From the NCBI RefSeq assembly GCF_001074825.1, contig NZ_JUPG01000155.1:1-64000 (forward strand): 64,000 nt of DNA, in the 5' to 3' direction. A program made the position numbers and the translations under genes. Below are positions 55,971-64,000 of this stretch, in pieces. The notes beneath the pieces were generated by a model, which had not been told where the DNA came from, searched no databases, and saw only the letters and a list, made by a program, of their open reading frames with translations. Numbering within the stretch: position 1 is the stretch's first letter; every line of letters begins with the position of its first letter. The DNA is from Streptococcus pseudopneumoniae. Lineage in GTDB: Bacteria; Bacillota; Bacilli; Lactobacillales; Streptococcaceae.

Positions 55971-57350
55971 ATGCTAAGATTTCCAAAGGATTTTGTCTGG
56001 GGATCCTCTACTTCTGGACCACAAACAGAAGGACGTGTAGCTGGTGACGGTAAGGGAGATAATCTCTGGGATTATTGGTACCAAGTGGAGCCAAATCGTT
56101 ACTATAATGGGATTGGTCCAGATAAGACATCGACCTTTTATGAAAATTGGGAACAGGATATTGAGCTTTTGTTAGAGACTGGTCACACGGTCTTTCGGAC
56201 TTCTATCCAGTGGTCACGGATTTTTCCACAAGGCTGTGGAAAAGTCAATCCTCAAGGTGTGGATTTCTATCGTAAGGTCTTTGAGGCTATTAAGGCTAAG
56301 GGGATTCGTCTGTTAGTCAATCTCTACCACTTTGATTTGCCTTTTTCACTTCAAGAGGATGGCGATGGTTGGGAAAATAAGGCGACTGTCTCAGCCTATG
56401 AAGACTATGCTCGTTTCTGTTTTGAGACTTATGGAGATTTAGTGGATCAATGGATTACCTTTAATGAGCCTATCGTTCCTGTAGAATTTGGTTATTTCTA
56501 CGATGCACATTATCCACATAAGGTGGATGCAGAAGCGGCGGTTAAAGTAGCCTACCACACACAATTAGCTAGCAGTCTAGCGGTCAAGGCCTGTCATGAA
56601 CTCTTACCTGATTCCAAAATTGGGATTGTCCTCAACTTGACACCGGCTTATCCACGTAGCCAGCATCCTGCTGATGTCAAAGCTGCTCGTATTGCGGACC
56701 TTTTTCAGGCCCAATCTTTCTTAGATCCGTCTGTTTTGGGGACTTATCCACAGGAGTTGGTAGAAATCTTGCATGAACACGGTCTCTTACCTGATACTAC
56801 GGAGGAGGAGTTGGAACTCATTCGTGATAATACGGTGGACTTCCTCGGTGTCAACTATTATCAACCTTTGCGTGTTATGGCACCTCGATTTGCTAAACAT
56901 CCAGAGAGTCCACTCTTGCCAGAACATTTTTACGAGCCATATGTTATGCCTGGACGTAAAATTAATCCTCACCGTGGCTGGGAAATTTATGAGCAAGGGA
57001 TTTATGACATCGCCCAAAATATCAAGGAAAATTATGGTAATATCGAATGGATGTTGACAGAGAATGGTATGGGTGTTGAGGGGGAAGAAAAATTCCGTCA
57101 AGATGGAATGATTCAAGATGATTACCGTATTGACTTTGTAAAAGGTCATCTTCGCGAACTTCACCGTGCCATTGAAGACGGAGCCAATTGTAAGGGCTAC
57201 TTAATTTGGACCTTTATTGATTGCTGGTCATGGCTCAACAGCTATAAAAATCGCTATGGTTTGGTCGAATTAGACTTGGAAACGCAAGAACGTCGTCTGA
57301 AGAAATCAGGCCACTGGTTCAAGGAATTAAGCGATAATAATGGATTTTAA
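55971..57350 (+). CDS. bglA: Glycoside hydrolase family 1 (6-phospho-beta-glycosidase type)
   Basis: The 459-aa enzyme has the acid/base Glu in TFNEP and the nucleophile Glu in LTENGMG, typical GH1. It would split beta-glucosides or their 6-phosphates in the cytoplasm. No PTS gene is adjacent, so the sugar is uncertain. GAGGTAAATGT precedes the start. Confidence 0.88.
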   Translation: MLRFPKDFVWGSSTSGPQTEGRVAGDGKGDNLWDYWYQVEPNRYYNGIGPDKTSTFYENWEQDIELLLETGHTVFRTSIQWSRIFPQGCGKVNPQGVDFYRKVFEAIKAKGIRLLVNLYHFDLPFSLQEDGDGWENKATVSAYEDYARFCFETYGDLVDQWITFNEPIVPVEFGYFYDAHYPHKVDAEAAVKVAYHTQLASSLAVKACHELLPDSKIGIVLNLTPAYPRSQHPADVKAARIADLFQAQSFLDPSVLGTYPQELVEILHEHGLLPDTTEEELELIRDNTVDFLGVNYYQPLRVMAPRFAKHPESPLLPEHFYEPYVMPGRKINPHRGWEIYEQGIYDIAQNIKENYGNIEWMLTENGMGVEGEEKFRQDGMIQDDYRIDFVKGHLRELHRAIEDGANCKGYLIWTFIDCWSWLNSYKNRYGLVELDLETQERRLKKSGHWFKELSDNNGF

Positions 57351-57355
57351 AAAGG

Positions 57356-57391
57356 ACTCTGACTGATTATCCTAATTGGTCAGAGTTTTTT
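57356..57391 (+). terminator. Intrinsic terminator of bglA
   Basis: ACTCTGAC (57356-57363)/GTCAGAGT (57379-57386) then TTTTT. Confidence 0.8.
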
Positions 57392-57409
57392 GGTTACAAA
57401 AAAGTTAAT

Positions 57410-57502
57410 TTGAACTATACCAATTTTTGCTCTTGACAAGTGAAAGAAACAAGTATATACTGTTTTTGCTGATTCTACAAAAGAGGAATTAGACTATACC
57501 AA
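57410..57502 (+). promoter_or_regulatory. glmS promoter flanked by two NagR-like operators
   Basis: TTGACA (57433-57438), 17-bp spacer, TATACT (57456-57461). TTGAACTATACCAA (57410-57423) and TTAGACTATACCAA (57489-57502) flank it, 79 bp apart, each with the CTATACCAA half of the GntR/NagR operator. NagR controls amino-sugar genes including glmS in streptococci. Confidence 0.75.
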
Positions 57503-57542
57503 TTTTAAGGAGAAAGCACAGCTTGCCTGTGTCGTATATACT

Positions 57543-59351
57543 ATGTGTGGAATTGTTGGTGTTGTTGGAAACACAAATGCAACTGATATTTTAATTCAAG
57601 GGCTTGAAAAGCTCGAATACCGTGGTTATGATTCTGCGGGAATTTTTGTCCTAGGTGGTGCTGAAAACCATCTAGTTAAGGCGGTCGGTCGTATCGCAGA
57701 ATTGTCTGCTAAGACAGCTGGTGTTGAGGGAACGACTGGTATCGGACATACTCGTTGGGCAACTCACGGGAAACCAACTGAAGACAATGCTCACCCACAC
57801 CGCTCTGAGACAGAACGTTTTGTCTTGGTGCACAACGGGGTGATTGAGAACTACCTTGAAATCAAGGAAGAGTACCTTGCAGGTCACCACTTCAAGGGGC
57901 AAACAGATACGGAAATCGCCGTTCACTTGATTGGAAAATTTGCGGAAGAAGAAGGTTTATCAGTTCTTGAAGCCTTCAAAAAAGCCCTTCACATTATCCG
58001 TGGTTCTTATGCCTTCGCCTTGGTTGATTCACAAGATCCTGAAGTCATCTACGTAGCTAAGAACAAATCACCACTTTTGATTGGTCTTGGAGAAGGCTAT
58101 AACATGGTCTGCTCAGATGCTATGGCTATGATTCGTGAGACCAACCAATACATGGAAATCCATGATCAAGAGTTGGTCATCGTCAAGGCTGATAGTGTCG
58201 AAGTTCAAGACTATGATGGCAACAGTCGTGAGCGTGCTAGCTATACTGCGGAGCTTGACTTGTCAGATATCGGTAAAGGAACTTACCCTTACTACATGCT
58301 TAAGGAAATTGATGAGCAACCAACTGTTATGCGTAAACTCATCCAAGCCTACACAGATGAGGCTGGTCAAGTAGTGGTAGATCCAGCTATCATTAAGGCT
58401 GTTCAAGACGCAGACCGCATCTACATCCTTGCAGCTGGAACATCTTACCACGCAGGATTTGCTTCTAAGAAGATGCTGGAAGAATTGACAGATACTCCAG
58501 TTGAACTTGGAATCTCATCTGAGTGGGGTTACGGTATGCCACTTCTCAGCAAAAAACCACTCTTCATCTTTATCAGTCAGTCTGGTGAAACAGCTGACAG
58601 CCGTCAGGTTTTGGTCAAGGCTAATGAAATGGGAATTCCGAGCTTGACAGTGACAAACGTACCAGGTTCAACTCTTTCACGTGAAGCCAACTATACCATG
58701 CTCCTTCATGCAGGTCCTGAAATTGCCGTAGCCTCAACCAAGGCCTATACAGCGCAAATTGCAGCCCTTTCCTTCCTTGCAAAAGCAGTCGGAGAAGCAA
58801 ATGGCAATGCTAAAGCGTCAGCATTTGACCTGGTTCATGAATTGTCAATCGTAGCTCAGTCTATCGAATCAACTCTTTCTGAGAAAGAAACCATTGAAGC
58901 CAAGGTTCGCGAGCTTCTTGAAACCACTCGTAACGCCTTTTACATCGGACGTGGTCAAGATTACTACGTAGCCATGGAAGCAAGTCTCAAACTCAAAGAG
59001 ATTTCTTACATCCAGTGTGAAGGCTTTGCGGCTGGAGAACTTAAGCACGGTACCATTGCCTTGATTGAAGAAGGAACGCCTGTTTTGGCCCTCTTGTCTG
59101 ATCCAGTTCTTGCTAACCACACTCGTGGAAATATCCAAGAGGTCGCAGCCCGTGGTGCCAAGGTGCTTACTATCGCAGAAGAGAATGTTGCCAAAGATAC
59201 AGACGATATCGTCCTTACGACCGTACACCCTTACCTCTCACCAATCTCAATGGTTGTACCAACGCAATTGGTCGCTTACTTTGCAACACTACACCGTGGT
59301 CTTGATGTGGATAAACCACGTAACCTTGCTAAATCAGTAACAGTAGAATAA
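57543..59351 (+). CDS. glmS: Glutamine-fructose-6-phosphate aminotransferase
   Basis: GlmS makes glucosamine-6-phosphate, the entry to wall precursors. The 602-aa protein begins MCGIVGVVG, the Cys being the N-terminal nucleophile of the glutaminase domain, followed by two SIS domains ([24 protein letters not shown]). AAGGAG (57507-57512) is 30 nt before the ATG, with a small hairpin between. No glmS ribozyme fold is seen; control is by NagR-like sites. Confidence 0.97.
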   Translation: MCGIVGVVGNTNATDILIQGLEKLEYRGYDSAGIFVLGGAENHLVKAVGRIAELSAKTAGVEGTTGIGHTRWATHGKPTEDNAHPHRSETERFVLVHNGVIENYLEIKEEYLAGHHFKGQTDTEIAVHLIGKFAEEEGLSVLEAFKKALHIIRGSYAFALVDSQDPEVIYVAKNKSPLLIGLGEGYNMVCSDAMAMIRETNQYMEIHDQELVIVKADSVEVQDYDGNSRERASYTAELDLSDIGKGTYPYYMLKEIDEQPTVMRKLIQAYTDEAGQVVVDPAIIKAVQDADRIYILAAGTSYHAGFASKKMLEELTDTPVELGISSEWGYGMPLLSKKPLFIFISQSGETADSRQVLVKANEMGIPSLTVTNVPGSTLSREANYTMLLHAGPEIAVASTKAYTAQIAALSFLAKAVGEANGNAKASAFDLVHELSIVAQSIESTLSEKETIEAKVRELLETTRNAFYIGRGQDYYVAMEASLKLKEISYIQCEGFAAGELKHGTIALIEEGTPVLALLSDPVLANHTRGNIQEVAARGAKVLTIAEENVAKDTDDIVLTTVHPYLSPISMVVPTQLVAYFATLHRGLDVDKPRNLAKSVTVE

Positions 59352-59355
59352 GCTA

Positions 59356-59384
59356 AAAAAGTCTAGTTTATCTAGGCTTTTTCT
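59356..59384 (+). terminator. Intrinsic terminator of glmS
   Basis: AAAAAGTCTAG (59356-59366)/CTAGGCTTTTT (59372-59382), 11 bp. Confidence 0.8.
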
Positions 59385-59421
59385 TGTGAGCAAATCGGTT
59401 GCTTGTACTCATGATTCGTGT

Positions 59422-59536
59422 TATACTCTTCGAAAGTCTCTTCAAACTATGTCAGCTTCTATCTGCAACCTCAAAACACTGTTTTGAGCAGCCTGCGGCT
59501 AGCTTCCTAGTTTGCTCTTTGATTTTCATTGGGTAT
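59422..59536. repeat. BOX element, second copy
   Basis: It starts TATACTCTTCGAAAGTCTC and ends TTTGATTTTCATTGGGTA, the BOX ends, with the inner hairpin CTCAAAA/TTTTGAG and the GCCTGCGGCTAGCTTCCTAG core. About 115 bp, boxA plus boxC without boxB. Confidence 0.85.
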
Positions 59537-59585
59537 TAGAATAATTTTTCAAATTGAAGGACAGAAATAGACAGGGAGAATCACA

Positions 59586-60635
59586 ATGGTAGAATTGGGA
59601 ATTTCAACATTTGGGGAAACAACGGAGCTTGAGGGAACTGGACAGACTTACAGTCATGCCGAACGCATTCGTCAGTTGGTGGCGGAGATTGAGTTGGCTG
59701 ACAAGGTTGGTTTGGATGTGTATGGGATTGGTGAGCACCATCGAGCGGATTTTGCAGTATCAGCTCCAGAGATTGTTCTGGCCGCTGGGGCAGTCAATAC
59801 CAAGAAAATCCGTTTGACCAGTGCAGTCAGTATTCTCTCGAGTATGGACCCGATTCGTTTGTTCCAACAGTATGCCACTATCGATGCTTTGTCAAATGGA
59901 CGAGCGGAGATTATGGCTGGAAGGGGCTCTTTCACGGAATCTTTCCCGCTATTTGGTTATGATTTGAAAGACTACGAAGCTCTATTTGATGAAAAATTAG
60001 ACTTGCTTCAGTTAGTCAATGAAAAAACTAAGCTAGACTGGAAAGGTCGATTGACCCAAACAATTTCTGGCAAAGAAGTCTATCCTCGTCCAGTTCAGGA
60101 CAAATTGCCCTTGTGGATAGCGACAGGTGGTCATGTAGAGTCAACAGTGAAGATTGCTCAGGCAGGCTTACCGATTGTCTATGCCATTATTGGTGGCAAT
60201 CCGTCTTATTTTAAAAAATTGATTCAGGCTTATCGTGAGATTGGGAGCGAAGCGGGCTATGCCAGTCATGAGCTGAAGGTCGGAGCCCATTCTTGGGGTT
60301 GGATTGCTGAGGATGGCGATCAGGCTGTGAAAGATTATTTTCATCCGACCAAGCAAGTGGTGGATGCTATTTCCAAAGACCGTCCTCATTGGCAAGAATT
60401 GAGTTATGAGCAATACCTTGAACAAGTTGGGCCAAATGGTGCTATGTTTGTGGGCAATCCAGATCAGGTGGCAGAAAAATTGATTCGCATGATAGAGGAT
60501 TTAGGTTTGGACCGCTTCATGCTCCATCTACCGCTTGGTTCTATGCCTCATGAACAAGTTCTAAGAGCTATTGAACTCTTCGGCACGCAAGTGGCTCCAA
60601 AAGTACGGGCTTATTTTGCCATGAAAGAGGCTTAA
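59586..60635 (+). CDS. LLM-class flavin-dependent oxidoreductase
   Basis: The 349-aa protein is luciferase-like (start MVELGISTFGETTE, with GIGEHHRADFAVSAPEIVLA and GRGSFTESFPLFGYD). It uses reduced flavin; the substrate is unknown. AGGGAGAATCACA precedes the start. Confidence 0.88.
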   Translation: MVELGISTFGETTELEGTGQTYSHAERIRQLVAEIELADKVGLDVYGIGEHHRADFAVSAPEIVLAAGAVNTKKIRLTSAVSILSSMDPIRLFQQYATIDALSNGRAEIMAGRGSFTESFPLFGYDLKDYEALFDEKLDLLQLVNEKTKLDWKGRLTQTISGKEVYPRPVQDKLPLWIATGGHVESTVKIAQAGLPIVYAIIGGNPSYFKKLIQAYREIGSEAGYASHELKVGAHSWGWIAEDGDQAVKDYFHPTKQVVDAISKDRPHWQELSYEQYLEQVGPNGAMFVGNPDQVAEKLIRMIEDLGLDRFMLHLPLGSMPHEQVLRAIELFGTQVAPKVRAYFAMKEA

Positions 60636-60685
60636 TAAAAAATCCTAATCAGGCTTATTAGGAAAATAAATATTGTACAAAAATC

Positions 60686-60718
60686 AATCCCCCGAGCGTC
60701 AAGGCTTGGGGGATTTTT
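60686..60718. terminator. Bidirectional terminator between converging genes
   Basis: AATCCCCC (60686-60693)/GGGGGATT (60708-60715), extended to 12 bp, T-runs on both strands. It serves the oxidoreductase and the pullulanase. Confidence 0.85.
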
Positions 60719-60734
60719 CTATAGGAGGGCTAGT

Positions 60735-63700
60735 TTAGTTCTCTTTTTTGTTTTTTAGTAAGAACCCGAGACCTAGAAGGGCAAGAATGCTGATTCCTGC
60801 AAACAGGAGTTTGTGATCGTTTTTGGTTCCTGTATTTGGAAGTTCAGCTTGTTTAGCTAGGGGTGCAGCTATATTTTCCTTGCTAGAGTTATATACAGCT
60901 GCGTTTTGAACATCTTCTTTTACAGATGATGCTTGTGCTTCTTGTACTGGTTGTTCAGCTTGTGAATCAGTTGTAGCTTGGCTAGGTTTATTTTCCGCAT
61001 CCGCTACTTTTGCATCTGGTTTTGTAGAATCAGGTTTAGTTTGTGGAGTTGGATTTTGATGTTCCGGTTTGACTACTCGGTTTGGAGTATTGTCTTGGCC
61101 GTTATTTTGACCTTGCTCTTGTCGAGAATTCGGAAGGTCAGATTTTGGTTTATCTTCCATAGCTGGACGGCTTTGAGAGACTCGAAGAACAGTAGCTGTA
61201 AGGGCATTTAATTTCAAGCCTTTTTCAGTCCATTCCAGCCCTTGAGGGTTGGCAATTCCGACTGGTCCTGCTTGGTTTTCATCTGCTAAAACTTCAGCAT
61301 TTCTTAGATGTGCAAAGGCAGTTCCCAAATTAAATTCACGAGCTTTTTCATCCGCATTGACAAAGACTGCGTAGATATCACCGTTTGGAGCAGTGATTTG
61401 GTAGCCAATCACTACGTCCTCTTTTGCCATACCATTTTGGCCTGGGACAGTGATGAGGTGGACACGATCTTTGATATCTTGAAGACTCTTAAGTCGGAAG
61501 GCATCTGTAGATTGACGAAGGGCAATCAACCCTTTCATATAGTCACGGCTCTTGACATTTTCAGGATATGCTTTTCCATCTGTAGCCTTAGTCCAATCAA
61601 ACTTGTTGACTGCATCGCTAGAATCATAAGAGTCATGGATGAAGTAAGGATAGTCAAATGGATTGCCGTCCTTATCACGCAACAAGTGAGATTTGTTTGG
61701 AACCTTGTCCTCTGCTACTGGAGTCTTGTAGGCTGGGTCACGGAATTGTTTGGTGCGACCATATTCCTGACCAGAGTGGATAAATGGAGTTCCTTGAGCT
61801 GTCAAGACCATGAGGTTTCCAAGTCGCAAACGACGATGAATCTCAGCATAGTTCTCGGCCTTGCTTGGATCTTTTTTAATAGACTGAGCGATGATGTCAA
61901 AGAGAGTCAAGTTATCATGGGCTGCGATGTATTGGATGACATCTCCAGGGCTGTCTGCTTCAAAGTTGGTTGGTTGAGCAATCAGATTTTTGAAGATAGT
62001 ATTGATATCACGTTTGCCACCTGTGATAAAAGCAGGTTGACCTTCATTTGGATAACCAGATTTGAGGTTGTTACGGATGTCATCTGAGAAGACAGCGACA
62101 GTATCGGTATGCTTCATCCAATCTTGGTCAGCAGCTTTAGTAGGCATATTTTCATCACCAGCATAGGTTCTCCAACCTTCACCTAGCATGATGAGGTTTG
62201 GATTGAGGGCGCGTGCAGCCTTGTAAGCTTCTTCGATAGAAGCGGCGTCATGGTCTCCCATCATATCGAAGCGGAATCCATCCACTTTGTAGGTATCAAC
62301 TAGATATTTGATAGAATCAACTAGGAGGCGTTTGGTCATATAGTGAGTTGTCCCCAAACGTCCACCACCAAAGCTAGTTCGAGGTGTTCCATCGGCATCC
62401 ATAAAGTGATAGTAGTTTGGTTCCAAATCTTCAAAGATATCGACTTTGGCTGTATGGTTATAAACTACGTCCAGGATAGCTCCCATGCCACGTTTGTGGA
62501 TTTCGTTGATGAGGTTTTTGAATTCTGCGATTCGTTTTTCTGGATTCTTAGGATCGCTTGAGTACATACCAGTCAAGGAGAAGTAGTTTTGAGGGTCATA
62601 TCCCCAGTTGTAGTTGCTGTTGCTTGAAGCATAGTCAGACAAGCGTTCATGATTTTTCAATTCATTGACAAAATAGTAAGACAAGACTGGAAGGAGCTGG
62701 ATGTGGGTTACACCCAAGTCTTTGAGGTAGTCTAGTTTTTCGATAAAGGCTTCAAAAGTACCAAATGGTTTGGTCAAGTCTTTTGCAATGGCAGGATCTG
62801 AAGTGAAGTCACGCACATGAGCTTCATAGATGACAGCATCTTCGCGCGATTTGAAGTTGCGAATCTTACCATAAGTCAAGTCTTGAGGTCCTAGTTTAGC
62901 TGGATCTACAAAGGCAGCTTTAGCTACTTTATGGGCATCGTCAATCTTAGCATCGTCACTATTCCAAGCAGCGAGGGATTTAGCGTAAGGATCGAGTGCA
63001 AGAACAGTTTTACCTTGACGCTCGATTTGGTATTGATAATAGTAGCCAGTGAAATCGGTGATGCCTAGTTTGTTTGTGCTATCTAGAGTTTGTTTCCAAG
63101 TTCCTCTTTCCCCTTTTTCAAGAGCGACAGTTCCAACTACTTTGTTAGGGTCATTCTTGTCATAAACAACAACAGAAACCTTATCAGCACTTGGTGACCA
63201 AAGAGTCAAATCAACCTGTTTTCCTTCTTTTTTTAGGTCAGCTCCAAGTTTACCATCATAGCTGTAAGTCTCATCTTTAAGACGCCAGCTTGTTTTGGTA
63301 GTGAATTTGTCAGAGTTGTAGCTAACAGTATAAGGATGTTTTGTATCAGAGAAATCTCCGCTGTAGGTCACTTTTTTACCAGCTTCATCGATTGCAACAT
63401 CAGTGATAGTTACTTTGTTTCCTAGATGATTAGTGATGTTGGAGTGTTTGAGGATATCTTCTTTTTTAGCACCGACAAGTGTTGAAAAACTACTTTCAAT
63501 GCTAGAAGTTCCTACGTGTTGAGCTCCTGTCATGCGGATATCGTGCACATAGTAGGGGTTGGTGTAGATGGTTTCGTCATTATCTTTTAGGAAAATTTGG
63601 CTATGATTTTTCAAATCTGTGAACTTATAATCTTCTTTACGGATTTTCACATTGTCTCCTTGTTTGTTTCTGTCTAGTAATAAAAATCCAAGATCTTTAG

Positions 63701-64000
63701 CTGCATCTTTGAGTGGAATATCGATATAGCGACCATGTTTGCCTGTAGCCGTAAAGTCTGTTCCGTTAGGCCATTCACCACTACTTGGATTTTTCACATC
63801 TCCCCAGTACCAGAGAGATTTTTTGTCATAGTTGCCATCTGTACGGTAGTAGTTGACGCGAATAGTTCCTGCAGGTTGTGGCTCGTAAGAGAAAACTTTG
63901 TGATCTTGGTCCAACCAAGCCTCATTCATCTTTGGTGCCAGTTTTTCTATCGATTTATCGCCGGTCAGATTTTTTCCAGCTGTATTATTGATGAGGAAGC
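60735..64000 (-). CDS. pulA: Cell-wall-anchored pullulanase (N-terminus outside window)
   Basis: The enzyme cuts alpha-1,6 bonds in glycogen and pullulan at the surface. The frame stays open to the window edge (about 1088 codons seen); the signal peptide and first carbohydrate-binding module lie beyond. In order: the end of a CBM41 module (FSYEPQPAGTIRVNYY), a linker domain, the GH13 core (GFRFDMMGDHD nucleophile, MLGEGW acid), a C-terminal beta domain, a Pro/Gln/Asp-rich spacer, LPNTG, a membrane helix and a KNKKEN tail for sortase. In pneumococci it is also called spuA. Confidence 0.93.
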   Translation of the reverse strand, partial: FLINNTAGKNLTGDKSIEKLAPKMNEAWLDQDHKVFSYEPQPAGTIRVNYYRTDGNYDKKSLWYWGDVKNPSSGEWPNGTDFTATGKHGRYIDIPLKDAAKDLGFLLLDRNKQGDNVKIRKEDYKFTDLKNHSQIFLKDNDETIYTNPYYVHDIRMTGAQHVGTSSIESSFSTLVGAKKEDILKHSNITNHLGNKVTITDVAIDEAGKKVTYSGDFSDTKHPYTVSYNSDKFTTKTSWRLKDETYSYDGKLGADLKKEGKQVDLTLWSPSADKVSVVVYDKNDPNKVVGTVALEKGERGTWKQTLDSTNKLGITDFTGYYYQYQIERQGKTVLALDPYAKSLAAWNSDDAKIDDAHKVAKAAFVDPAKLGPQDLTYGKIRNFKSREDAVIYEAHVRDFTSDPAIAKDLTKPFGTFEAFIEKLDYLKDLGVTHIQLLPVLSYYFVNELKNHERLSDYASSNSNYNWGYDPQNYFSLTGMYSSDPKNPEKRIAEFKNLINEIHKRGMGAILDVVYNHTAKVDIFEDLEPNYYHFMDADGTPRTSFGGGRLGTTHYMTKRLLVDSIKYLVDTYKVDGFRFDMMGDHDAASIEEAYKAARALNPNLIMLGEGWRTYAGDENMPTKAADQDWMKHTDTVAVFSDDIRNNLKSGYPNEGQPAFITGGKRDINTIFKNLIAQPTNFEADSPGDVIQYIAAHDNLTLFDIIAQSIKKDPSKAENYAEIHRRLRLGNLMVLTAQGTPFIHSGQEYGRTKQFRDPAYKTPVAEDKVPNKSHLLRDKDGNPFDYPYFIHDSYDSSDAVNKFDWTKATDGKAYPENVKSRDYMKGLIALRQSTDAFRLKSLQDIKDRVHLITVPGQNGMAKEDVVIGYQITAPNGDIYAVFVNADEKAREFNLGTAFAHLRNAEVLADENQAGPVGIANPQGLEWTEKGLKLNALTATVLRVSQSRPAMEDKPKSDLPNSRQEQGQNNGQDNTPNRVVKPEHQNPTPQTKPDSTKPDAKVADAENKPSQATTDSQAEQPVQEAQASSVKEDVQNAAVYNSSKENIAAPLAKQAELPNTGTKNDHKLLFAGISILALLGLGFLLKNKKEN

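Noticed and set aside
57410-57543. glmS ribozyme
   Set aside because: The leader is too short and lacks the ribozyme core; NagR-like operators and a normal promoter are present.
61308-62087. 259-codon plus-strand frame
   Set aside because: Antisense to the pullulanase catalytic domain, whose frame is clearly coding; no ribosome site.

Overview
The window is chromosomal DNA of a mitis-group Streptococcus (S. pneumoniae, S. pseudopneumoniae or S. mitis). The reasons are the gene order (uvrA, pepP, spx, ireB, ruvX, folC, cls, a competence gene, nrdD/nrdG, the S10-spc-alpha ribosomal cluster, leuS, ruvB, uppS-cdsA-rseP-proS, glmS, cell-wall pullulanase), two BOX elements, four cia-dependent small RNAs, a ComX cin-box and many TGnTATAAT extended -10 promoters. 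The species is not fixed: from memory, the iron-ABC/PTS/glycerol-dehydrogenase block that pneumococcal reference genomes carry between the phosphoglycerate-mutase-like gene and leuS is absent, and an ABC/LytTR/DUF3021 cassette follows leuS.

Positions 1 to about 8.4 kb are the right-hand part of a phage satellite or PICI-like element. It has an antirepressor fragment (Rha), an array of covarying hairpins, a run of overlapping small genes, a primase and an SF3 helicase, an AT-rich iteron origin, zinc-ribbon and ArpU-type late regulator genes, and terminators. No integrase, capsid, portal or terminase gene is visible; the integrase end lies left of the window. The element ends directly upstream of uvrA.

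From 8.4 to 24.1 kb are DNA repair (uvrA), M24 peptidase, Spx regulator, the ireB-ruvX-DUF1292 operon, folC, lipoproteins, cardiolipin synthase, a 47-codon gene behind a ComX box, a large membrane protein, and the anaerobic ribonucleotide reductase operon behind two NrdR-like boxes. From 24.2 to 39.1 kb is the r-protein supercluster rpsJ to rplQ with secY, adk, infA and rpoA. Its longer intergenic gaps hold stable hairpins, and the two gaps flanking rpsH carry two copies of the same RNA fold with compensatory changes.

From 39.1 to 51 kb come ACT and DUF711 proteins, leuS, a self-contained LytTR-regulated ABC export cassette, two acetyltransferases, four CiaR-dependent small RNAs, a Fst-type type I toxin-antitoxin module and an apparently leaderless ruvB. 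From 51 to 64 kb are the lipid carrier and phospholipid synthesis genes, the RseP protease, proS, a GH1 glycosidase, glmS under two NagR-like operators, a flavin monooxygenase and, on the minus strand, a large LPXTG pullulanase cut by the window end.
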